Source of the DNA: Chryseobacterium sp. FH1
GTDB lineage: Bacteria > Bacteroidota > Bacteroidia > Flavobacteriales > Weeksellaceae
NCBI RefSeq assembly: GCF_000735135.1
Contig: NZ_JPLZ01000006.1
Location: 186,001-250,000 of the forward strand
Direction of reading: 5' to 3'
DNA length: 64,000 bases
Within the stretch, counting starts at the first letter, position 1. Each line of letters opens with the position of its first letter. Position numbers and translations under genes: made by a program. Below the pieces are notes generated by a model. The model worked only from the letters and a program-made list of their open reading frames with translations, made no database searches and was not told where the DNA came from. Of this stretch, positions 35,320-43,459 are shown piece by piece.

Positions 35320-36345
35320 ATATTTACCAGTACAAGGACCATCTTGGAAATATGAGGGTAAGCTTCACTAAGGGTTCGAATGGTAATGCGGAAGTAACAG
35401 ACAGGAACGACTAATACGCCTTCGGGATGAACCAGAAGCCAAGCGATCTCACAGCGACTACGTATTCGATTGGCGGTGAATATACCAACTACAAGTACAA
35501 CGGAAAGGAGTTGCAGGAGACAGGAATGTATGACTATGGCGCGAGGTTTTATATGGCTGATGTTGGAATTTGGGGACAGTATCATCCGCTTGCGGAAATC
35601 ACTTTCCAGCCTTATGCCTACGCCTATAATAATCCGATCTTCTACAATGATCCTACAGGTATGATAGGCGAAGATGCTGTAGATTGTTGCAAGGAAATAA
35701 AAGTACCGGGCGGGACTGTAACAGATATTCCTGGATCATATGATGTCAAGATTGATGAAGTTGTAATCAAGGCACAGCCCAAAGCATCTACACCTTCCTC
35801 CTCTTTGGGGGCGTTTATGGGTGGTGGTAATGGTGTTGTTCAAATGAATTTCCAAAATCACAAGTTAGTTCACGACCTTTTGACCCTTATGCAAATTGTG
35901 GACATTGCCACGATGGTCTATAAAATATATCGGAGGAGCAGGTGACACTTTAGGGATTTTTGAGATGCTCGGAATATGGCTCTCTAATGAAGATTCCAAT
36001 GTAAAATATGCTGCAGTGCCACTGCTTGTTTTTAAAGGGCAGACAGATGATGCATTGAAGATTTTGGCGGCGGAGAAGGGGTTGTTTTCTGTTGCAGATT
36101 GGTCTAAATATCCATCTGCACTTCCAAAGCCTACAGGACCTTTTAAACTTTTGGAGGGAGCTGAATATGATGCTGCAAGAAAAGCTAATCCAGGAGCATA
36201 TAAAGGAATGGAGATTCACGAGATACACCCAGTAAAATATGGAGGAAGCCCAACCGACCCTGCGAATAAAATTGCAATTCCCAGAGACTATCATCGAAAA
36301 ACAGTTACTCCTTGGTGGAATAATAATATGAAATCTACTAAATAA
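35320..36345 (+). pseudogene. Displaced RHS tip cassette 2 with HNH-type toxin end, broken
   Basis: Begins at the same RHS core point as cassette 1. A TAA at 35412-35414 replaces the tyrosine codon in N-D-Y-Y-A-F-G, and near 35930 one extra A in a run of A shifts frame between 35427-35945 and 35896-36345. The tip ends in GMEIHEIHPVKYGGSPTDPANKIAIP, then HRKTVTPWWNNN: histidine, HPVKYGG-type loop and terminal H...WWN are typical of HNH/ENDO VII-like nuclease toxins. If repaired it would be a DNase or RNase. Immunity gene follows intact. Confidence 0.8.
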
Positions 36346-36354
36346 ATTAATAAT

Positions 36355-36684
36355 ATGAATGATTTTTTTGAGTACCCAAAAGATTATTTGGAATATATGG
36401 ATAATAATGAAAATGAAATATACTCTGACTCCGGATTTATCGAATTATTTCCTTTAGAAGGATTAGACGCAATAAATAATGACTATGAGACGGAAATTTA
36501 TGTTCCTAATTTTGTAACTATTGGTACCAATGGTGGAGGTGCGGGAATATTTATAAATAAAAATAATAATAAAATTTATTCCATCCCTTTTATAGGAATG
36601 GAGGAAAAAGATGCTGTATTACTTGCTGATTCGTTTACTGATTTTATTGACGGTTTTAAAGGAGGTGGTATAGACGTAATATAG
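36355..36684 (+). CDS. SUKH (SMI1/KNR4) family immunity protein
   Basis: A 109-residue soluble acidic protein. It contains FVTIGTNGGGAGIFINKNNNK and IYSIPFIGMEEKDAVLLADSFTDFI, the pattern of SUKH-superfamily immunity proteins (SMI1/KNR4), which typically neutralise nuclease toxins of RHS and related systems. It begins 9 bp after the HNH toxin remnant, the classic order of toxin then immunity. Intact, while its toxin is broken, as is common in cassette reservoirs where immunity is still useful against sister cells. Confidence 0.8.
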   Translation: MNDFFEYPKDYLEYMDNNENEIYSDSGFIELFPLEGLDAINNDYETEIYVPNFVTIGTNGGGAGIFINKNNNKIYSIPFIGMEEKDAVLLADSFTDFIDGFKGGGIDVI

Positions 36685-36702
36685 TACTGTTCAATAGCTT
36701 GA

Positions 36703-36756
36703 ACTCATAAAATAACAAAGCCAACTCATTTGAGTTGGCTTTGTTATTTTATGAGT
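36703..36756. terminator. Very long perfect terminator hairpin
   Basis: 26-bp arms without mismatch (36703-36728 and 36731-36756) around a TT centre. It lies just after the immunity gene and ends the RHS region; it could also block transcription arriving from the right. Confidence 0.85.
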
Positions 36757-36769
36757 AAGCTTTTTTCGA

Positions 36770-37252
36770 TTTGTAATCCCGTATTGTAAGGTCTAGTAAT
36801 TTTGGTTATCATTGCCCGGCTGCGTCAATACCCAGAATTTCAAAACAAGCTTAAATTTTTTAAATAATTGTCGTTGCAGTAACGCTTTGTAAGCACTAAT
36901 AAATCTAAGAAAATCTGTTCGAAAATTCGAACTGCATCCAAACCATTTGTAATATCAAGTGGTTTGTTGCCTTCAGTTTAATTGATGATATTTCTTTCAG
37001 AAATATTTGCAGTCAACGAAATAAAAAATTGAAAATTGTCCTTCAGCAGGGATTTAAGCATGAAAATTCACGATTATTTTCTATCCTTTGGGGTTTGATT
37101 TCTAGCAATTTTGAAAAAATATTTTTCAAACCTGGATTTTCGTAAACGAAGAAAAAAAACTTTCATCAAATTTGAATTTTAATAATTTACCATTTTTAAA
37201 ATTCCAAAGACCTGAAGATTAATTTTAAGCATATCCAATAAGCACACTGCTT
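36770..37252. other. Gene-free stretch
   Basis: About 480 bp with short inverted repeats (GTTCGAAAATTCGAAC near 36918 and TTTTGAAAAAATATTTTTCAAA near 37112) but no credible open frame or recognised motif. Confidence 0.5.
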
Positions 37253-38371
37253 TTACAACACCTTGCACACCCTCCTATACTCCTCAAAAGCCTTCCCAAA
37301 CTCTTCCCCAGCTTCATAATGGCTGATCTGATATTCTTCATTCACACCAGTGGAGTTGGAGAATCTAAGTCTCCCATATCGAACCACTGGGATTTGATAG
37401 TTATTTTTGAATCGCTTATCAGGCGTTCCGTTCTTATTCACTTTTGCCCAGGTTTTACTCGTTACCTTTGAATCTCGTGGAACTGTGCTGGTTTCAGTGA
37501 AGCTGACGGATGAAAATGTCAGGCTAAGTTCATCGATGCCTACGATGGCAAAGTTTTGATCATTGGTGTACATCAGGACGAAGGTGGGGTAGAGATACAG
37601 ATCGGCTCCGTTTATATTCTGAAAATAAAGTGCCTCGTAGTTAGATTGGATGATGGGAAGTGATCTTAGACCGAACTTCACATCTCTTCTGTTGACCAGC
37701 TTACTGGCGCTTGATCGCGTCGCCACTCGGTTGTGGTAATGTGCGCCCGTAATATCCCATATCCGGTGAGATGAACTCAAATTTTTAAAAGCATTGTACA
37801 GGCGGTCAAATTTTTTCTTCGTGGGATCATCGAATTGGATATCTATGTTGACTGCCGAGTTATCAATTACAAGTTTTGTTTCCTTGATGGCCTCTTTTTG
37901 AGCATTGATGTCTTCATTTAGTTTTGGAACAATGCTTTTGTTGATCAGGCCATAGATGAAAAGGTAGCTTGCAATTTTCTTGGTTTTGCTGTAGCTTAGA
38001 GCTGTTTTCATTTTCCTGAGGTCAGTTTGCAGTTCTGCTTTTTGCTGTTGGGCCATCAGGATAGATTCTTTTATTCCGGCCATATTCTGAGACGTGATCT
38101 CATGCAGGTCGGCACTGAATATATTATCCGATAACTCGGCGTACGAAGGTTGTGGAGTAGAATTGGATTGTGGGACTGTCCTTTGTGATGAGGGACCTGA
38201 GATTTTGTATGAGTTTGAAAATCCTAGAACATTGGTGTTCAATCTCGTTCCCGACGCTTTGATATTGAGGCTCGCACCTTTCACGCCAATACTTGTCGAG
38301 ATGCCGCTTTTGCCAAAATTCAAATGAACTCCCGGGATAATTTTGATTCTTTTTCTGTAAGACCAAGCCAT
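37253..38371 (-). CDS. DUF4236 domain protein
   Basis: A 372-residue cytosolic protein. The N-terminus is a clear DUF4236 domain: MAWSYRKRIKIIPGVHLNFG, SGISTSIGVKGASLN and a third strand group GTRLNTNVLGFS. A linker rich in Ser/Pro/Gln leads to a coiled-coil stretch (about residues 100-150, MAQQQKAELQTDLRKMKTALS) and a C-terminal alpha/beta domain (about 210-372) with no recognised motif. DUF4236 is widespread in phage and accessory regions; function unknown. The shared 14-bp palindrome lies 58 bp upstream, so it may be co-regulated with the SIR2-TPR gene and the island lipoprotein. Confidence 0.8.
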   Translation of the reverse strand: MAWSYRKRIKIIPGVHLNFGKSGISTSIGVKGASLNIKASGTRLNTNVLGFSNSYKISGPSSQRTVPQSNSTPQPSYAELSDNIFSADLHEITSQNMAGIKESILMAQQQKAELQTDLRKMKTALSYSKTKKIASYLFIYGLINKSIVPKLNEDINAQKEAIKETKLVIDNSAVNIDIQFDDPTKKKFDRLYNAFKNLSSSHRIWDITGAHYHNRVATRSSASKLVNRRDVKFGLRSLPIIQSNYEALYFQNINGADLYLYPTFVLMYTNDQNFAIVGIDELSLTFSSVSFTETSTVPRDSKVTSKTWAKVNKNGTPDKRFKNNYQIPVVRYGRLRFSNSTGVNEEYQISHYEAGEEFGKAFEEYRRVCKVL

Positions 38372-38429
38372 GAGATAGTTCTAATAGTGTTTGTGTATAC
38401 AAATCTAAATCACGGCTGTTGAGAATTTT

Positions 38430-38443
38430 TACGGAAAACCGTA
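38430..38443. promoter_or_regulatory. Palindromic operator TACGG-N4-CCGTA
   Basis: TACGGAAAACCGTA, 58 bp upstream of the DUF4236 start codon; same motif as at 7943 and 45337. Confidence 0.6.
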
Positions 38444-38781
38444 TCTCATAAAATATTAATTGCAAACAGTTAATGAAAAGCGCCAGCTTATATTGCGTTT
38501 GATCTTCAAAAATGAAATTTATAGCTTCTGTGCTATTTTTGAAAAATGTTCTTAAGTTTTGATATTTGCGAGGAACTCTTTCATTATACTATCTTATAGA
38601 TTCCACTATAACATAAAGTTGGCTGAAACGTAAGATAATGACCTTTTTAAAAATAAAAAACCCCGATTTTGGTAAATATTTTCACCCTATTTGTTAGTTT
38701 TTGATTCAATACATTCCATTCAAATATATAGTTGTCATTATTTTTATTATAGTTAACCAAATTTGACCTAATTATCTAATT

Positions 38782-39702
38782 CTATAAACTCTCAATGTGA
38801 ATATCAAGATCTGTTATGTTTTTTTTATGTTTTATTAAATCTAATCTAATTTTTTTGCATAATTCAGCATCAAATATAAGTTCACCGGATTTTGTAATAA
38901 AACTTTCATTCCCAGTTTCTTCATCTTTGACATACTTTGCATGAGCAAATTCATTTCTCATTTTGATTATATCATTTTTAAGCTCCTCTATGAAATTTTC
39001 AACTCCTTCATCGTCCAATATTTGACTAATTGCTATTGCTCTCTGTGCAGAGGAAATAAGTAGAGGATCTTTTAAAATTTTTCCAATCGAATTTTTGTCT
39101 TTGTAATCTGTGGCTTTTCTGTGTTTTTCACCATAAAAAGATATTAGACTTGTATAAATAGCATCTTTAACATTTTGGGAGTCTTTCTTTTGTAGGTATT
39201 TAACTATAATTTCCAACATGTCATTTTCTAAATTACTAGCCTCTTGGATTAATAATCCCCTCATTGGTACAATGTGCTGAAATTTCTTAACTGTTAGTAA
39301 AAACAACTCTTTAGCTTTTTCTATAATTTTTTCATAATGAACTGTTCCTGTGATTTTTCTAGTATCAACAAATGTAATTCTATCCTTTTTAATAGTGTCA
39401 GCGACATCTCCCTGAGCAGAATAAAACATTATTTCCGTATAAACATTCTTTTCTCTTACTTCTTCAATAATTTTGTCACCGTCTCGTGCACTTTCACCTG
39501 ATTCATTTAGATGATAATCCGTAAGAATTAAGTCATAGGAATCATTTAAATTTTTAAAAAATTCCTCCTCATTGCTAACTAAGTTAATTGTAGGCTCAAA
39601 GCCTTCGTTGAAAATAAAATCTTGGAGTTCTTCTGCATAATTATCTTCTATTATATCAGATTTTTTATCATCAAGCCACAAAATACTGTAATTAATTTTC
39701 AT
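38782..39702 (-). CDS. Receiver domain protein with C-terminal HEPN-like domain
   Basis: A 306-residue protein. Residues 1-125 are a response-regulator receiver: acidic pair D11-D12 in ILWLDDKKS, phospho-acceptor D62 in LILTDYHLN, S95 in MFYSAQGD and a K near 116. There is no DNA-binding domain. The C-terminal part (about 150-306) is helical and has R249-N-E-F-A-H254, the R-x4-6-H signature of HEPN RNases, within IIKMRNEFAHAKY. Predicted role: RNase effector switched by phosphorylation from the adjacent GHKL kinase. Last gene of a three-gene operon; its start overlaps the kinase gene by 11 bp. The receiver is clear; the HEPN call is by motif only. Confidence 0.75.
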   Translation of the reverse strand: MKINYSILWLDDKKSDIIEDNYAEELQDFIFNEGFEPTINLVSNEEEFFKNLNDSYDLILTDYHLNESGESARDGDKIIEEVREKNVYTEIMFYSAQGDVADTIKKDRITFVDTRKITGTVHYEKIIEKAKELFLLTVKKFQHIVPMRGLLIQEASNLENDMLEIIVKYLQKKDSQNVKDAIYTSLISFYGEKHRKATDYKDKNSIGKILKDPLLISSAQRAIAISQILDDEGVENFIEELKNDIIKMRNEFAHAKYVKDEETGNESFITKSGELIFDAELCKKIRLDLIKHKKNITDLDIHIESL

Positions 39703-42022
39703 AGGGTAATATTATTTTAAATGTAGTACCAACGTTTTTAATTGATTCTACTGATATAATTCCATTTAATTTTTTAATAATTTCTTTAATCTGAAATAGG
39801 CCTATACCAGATCCATTTGTAGTTGAGAATCCTAAATCGAAAATTTTATCGTAATTTTCTTCAGGGATGTAGTTTTTGCCATTATCATAAAAAGAAAGTA
39901 TAATATTGTTTTTTTCCAAATCAAAGTTAATTTCTAAAACGGAAGCCTTTGATTTTTCGGAATTGTTTATGAAATTATCAATTAACGATGTAATTTCTAA
40001 TGGAATAAACCTTCTCTTATATTTCAAGTTTTCTTGAATATTAACCTGCAGATTCATTGGAGTGTCGATAACCTTATCTTCTGATAAGTAAATTTCATTT
40101 ATATAGCCTTTTGTGAACTCAATTAAATCCTCATTAATTTCAGTAGCTTTCAAGTTGAAATTAGCCTTTGTGATATAATTTGCTATAGAATTTATTTTAG
40201 CTGACTCCAATGAAATTACAGATAGAAACTTATTAAACTTTTCATGCCCCTCAATTGTTCTTAACTGTTTTAGTAATAGCCCAATATTTCTGTTAATTCT
40301 ACTGGACGAATGAAAGATCTGGTGCTGAAGGGCAATTATTTTTTCTTTATCGGTTCCTACTATAGAATTAGTCCATAAATTTCTTTTTATTTCAGCATCA
40401 ATTTGAGAGGTTAATTTCTCATTTTCAATCATTGTTCTTAAAGTTTCTTCTTCTGCCTCATCCTTTGAGGTTTTCAAATCGGTTAACTTTTTTTCAATTT
40501 TTCTGACTGAAGAAATAATCTCGTCCGTATTAAAATCTTTATTGTTTACTCTATCTTTTATATCTTCTAGAATCTTTTTAGTGGAATCTTCTTCTTTCAA
40601 TTCCAGAATTTCGAATAAATCATCTGAGTAATTAATGGAAATTAGATTTTGCGATCGTGCTAGTTTTTGCACTAAGTTTTGTAAAGCGTACACTTTAGCA
40701 GTCTCATCCAAATTTATGTAGTCATCTTCCGATAAATCTTTTCCCCAATCTGAAACTTCAACAACATATCTTTCTAATCTTCTTAAAGTAGTATAAAACC
40801 ATTGATATAGCTCTTGATAAGCCTGAGTCTTAATAAGTCCATCACCACGGCTCGATGTTTCAACCAAAGATTGGTTTTCTCCACCAATATCAATATATCC
40901 TATTGATTCTCTGGTTCCAATGTATCTTGCAGTTCCTTGAGCTTTTCTATTATCCATTTTAAGAGGGTCTTCTCCTCTCTCTCCATAGGGATATATTCTT
41001 AATCCATTTTTATATACAAAAATATGTCCGTACTCCACTGGTTGTAGTCCCATTCTTTTGGAGAAGGTCAGTTTTGATGAACGATTAAGATAGTATATTA
41101 TGAAATCGACATCATGTAAGTATAGATTTTTATTCTCCTCAACAATAGAATATACTAATTTCCCACCTTCAAATAATTCAGTTGTTATAGTGTCATCATT
41201 AGAAACCTTAGAAACTATTTTTGTTGTTTTTAAATCTAATGTTTCAAAAATTAAATTTTGGATTTCTCCATTTACAATGTCTTTGTAAATGGATTCCTCT
41301 GTTTTTTTCTTTTTTTTACCTCTTTCTAAAACTAAATTGTCCTCAATTTTTTCAGCATCGACTATTAATTTTATTTTAAAATTATCATCATCTTTTTGAT
41401 TGTTAGGATTTATTAATTTTGCTAATGCGCCTTTAAGTCTTAATAATTTATCTCGATCCCAAAGACTTCGTAAATTTGTAATTTCTAAAACAGTACCTTT
41501 TGTTTTTCCATATGAACTTTTGCTTAATGTTTCATGTAGAACACTTATATTGATAAATTCGTCATTTAAATCATTGTCAAACTTTTCCCAATCGGTTATT
41601 AATGCTTCAACTTTTGATTCCTCTTCTTCTTTAATAGTTTCCAGATACAAATTTGAACCTAAGCGATCACAAGAAAAGCGACCTATCCCTTTGGCTCCAG
41701 CATAAGCTCTTTTAACTTTAATTCTATCTCTGTATCTATAATTATTCTCTTCGGTACCTTCCTTTTTTGCTGAATAAGCGACAAATAACCATTTGTTTAC
41801 TAAATCAAAATAGTTCATTCCTTTGCCATTGTCTGAAATAATAATTTTGTTAAAATTATTACTGACGGCATCATGTTCAAATGTTATATCTACTTGAGTA
41901 GCATGTGCATCATAAGCATTCTTCACAAGTTCGAACACAGCAATAAAGTCGTCATTTATTAAATCACGACCTATTATATTTTTTAACGCAGCACTAATTT
42001 TAAAATTTAATTCATTTCGCAT
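39692..42022 (-). CDS. Double GHKL ATPase: MORC/Hsp90-like head and histidine-kinase tail
   Basis: A 776-residue protein with two GHKL ATP-binding domains. The N-terminal one has ELVKNAYDA (31-39), SDNGKGM (63-69) and GAKGIGRFSCDRLG (109-122), as in MORC/Hsp90-like ATPases. A middle with helical and beta parts follows, and a coiled coil at about 500-550. The C-terminal one is a histidine-kinase type: DHp-like helix with H567 and H571 (LQHQIFHSSSRINRN), N box LIDNFINNSEKS (680-691), DNGKN (713-717), F box FDLGFSTT and GSGIGL (737-742), ending GTTFKIILP. It sits flush with the methyltransferase stop and overlaps the receiver gene. Probably senses foreign or unmodified DNA and phosphorylates the receiver. 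Confidence 0.85.
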   Translation of the reverse strand: MRNELNFKISAALKNIIGRDLINDDFIAVFELVKNAYDAHATQVDITFEHDAVSNNFNKIIISDNGKGMNYFDLVNKWLFVAYSAKKEGTEENNYRYRDRIKVKRAYAGAKGIGRFSCDRLGSNLYLETIKEEEESKVEALITDWEKFDNDLNDEFINISVLHETLSKSSYGKTKGTVLEITNLRSLWDRDKLLRLKGALAKLINPNNQKDDDNFKIKLIVDAEKIEDNLVLERGKKKKKTEESIYKDIVNGEIQNLIFETLDLKTTKIVSKVSNDDTITTELFEGGKLVYSIVEENKNLYLHDVDFIIYYLNRSSKLTFSKRMGLQPVEYGHIFVYKNGLRIYPYGERGEDPLKMDNRKAQGTARYIGTRESIGYIDIGGENQSLVETSSRGDGLIKTQAYQELYQWFYTTLRRLERYVVEVSDWGKDLSEDDYINLDETAKVYALQNLVQKLARSQNLISINYSDDLFEILELKEEDSTKKILEDIKDRVNNKDFNTDEIISSVRKIEKKLTDLKTSKDEAEEETLRTMIENEKLTSQIDAEIKRNLWTNSIVGTDKEKIIALQHQIFHSSSRINRNIGLLLKQLRTIEGHEKFNKFLSVISLESAKINSIANYITKANFNLKATEINEDLIEFTKGYINEIYLSEDKVIDTPMNLQVNIQENLKYKRRFIPLEITSLIDNFINNSEKSKASVLEINFDLEKNNIILSFYDNGKNYIPEENYDKIFDLGFSTTNGSGIGLFQIKEIIKKLNGIISVESIKNVGTTFKIILPYEN

Positions 42023-43255
42023 TTAGAGTAGACTTTTTAGAATTAAGCCAGATTGTTCTGCGAAGAGTGGTGGTATTGCATTACCAATTTGAGTATAGCG
42101 GGGCACTTCCTGAGTTCTTCTTTTACCACCAGTTGTATATTTTCCTTTAAATTCATACCAGTCAGGAAATGATTGAATCCGCGCATATTCTCTGACCGTC
42201 AATATTCGGGGTTCTAAATAATGAATATAATCATCTGGAAGGGTAGTAATTGTTGGGCTTTTACTACTTCCGCATAATGGTATTATAGTATGTTTTTTTA
42301 AATTGTATCTTTCTCTAATATCTTTTGATAAATCTAAATTTCGTCTATTGTTTGATAATTCTAAAATTACTTTAAATCTGTCAGATGTTGACTGTAAATG
42401 CTTAGGGAATCTGTGGCTATCAGCAATCTCTTTACGAATGTTTTTTCGCATATAAGCTTGATAATTAGTTTTATTACTACTGTAAATCCCTGCCTGAAAA
42501 CTTGAAGTGTCTGGTGATTCTTTCGTGCCATTACTTTTCAATAAATCTGAAATTGCATCTTCTAATGTAGTGTCTTTGGATAATCCTTTTCTTTTTAAGA
42601 AGCTAAATGAATTAGCACTTAAAGATGTGAAAAAATTATCAACTAATTCTTGTGAAGAATCTACCATATTATTTTTAATTCCAATAAGTATAAATCTGGT
42701 TCTTTTTTGTGGAACACCATACTCACCAAAATTAACTAGCATACCTTTAACAAAATAACCTAAATCTTGTAGTTTTTTTGTTACAACTGACGAATATGCA
42801 ATTCCTTTTTCTTTGTTTTTTTTAAATTCCATTGTAAAACCTTTCACATTTTCAAAGAAAATCATTTTTGGTTGAACATATTCAACAAATTTAATGTATG
42901 AATTAATTAAATCATTTCTTTGATCTGTTTCATCACGTCTGCCAGCCATCGAAAAACCCTGGCAAGGTGGTCCACCGGCAATGAGAGATATTTTCCCTCG
43001 TAAAGATTTTAAATTTTCTACGTAAGTATCTAAAACTGAATTTATTTCATGGTTTTGTTGAGGAAGCCAATCAGGCCAATCAAAATGCTTTTTTTTGTTG
43101 ATTAAATTAAATTCTAAAGTTTTAAAAGCATCTGGACTTTTTTCTATTGCGAATAAGCCTTCCCAACCTGCATTATGAAGTCCTAAGGATAGTCCCCCGC
43201 ATCCTGCGAAGAGATCAATATAAAGTTTTTTTGAAGCCATAGTATTAGTCGCCAT
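42023..43255 (-). CDS. C5 cytosine DNA methyltransferase
   Basis: About 410 residues from ATG 43255 (an upstream TTG at 43264 or a later ATG at 43240 are alternatives). Conserved C5-MTase motifs in order: I DLFAGCGGLSLGLHNAG, IV GGPPCQGFSMAGRR with catalytic cysteine at about residue 98, VI FFENVKGF, VIII GVPQKRTRFILIG, and the C-terminal IX/X part with QIGNAIPPLFAEQSG. The target recognition region lies about residues 220-320; recognition sequence not deducible. First gene of the operon MTase, GHKL, receiver-HEPN, with no restriction endonuclease nearby. The upstream 195 bp is AT-rich with no clear promoter box. Confidence 0.93.
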   Translation of the reverse strand: MATNTMASKKLYIDLFAGCGGLSLGLHNAGWEGLFAIEKSPDAFKTLEFNLINKKKHFDWPDWLPQQNHEINSVLDTYVENLKSLRGKISLIAGGPPCQGFSMAGRRDETDQRNDLINSYIKFVEYVQPKMIFFENVKGFTMEFKKNKEKGIAYSSVVTKKLQDLGYFVKGMLVNFGEYGVPQKRTRFILIGIKNNMVDSSQELVDNFFTSLSANSFSFLKRKGLSKDTTLEDAISDLLKSNGTKESPDTSSFQAGIYSSNKTNYQAYMRKNIRKEIADSHRFPKHLQSTSDRFKVILELSNNRRNLDLSKDIRERYNLKKHTIIPLCGSSKSPTITTLPDDYIHYLEPRILTVREYARIQSFPDWYEFKGKYTTGGKRRTQEVPRYTQIGNAIPPLFAEQSGLILKSLL

Positions 43256-43459
43256 AATATACAAATATATTATATAAATCTATTTAAAAAAAACCTTAAA
43301 TAAAAAAAATATAATTAACTGATAATGAATGTTTTATTGTGTGTTGTATGTTTTTTATAATCTTGATATTTAAAAAATTTATTTATATTTTAGTAATATA
43401 TCTTTGTATTCTAGCAATTCCTCTTTGCTTTTTTAACAATAAGAAGAATTTCTGCTTAA

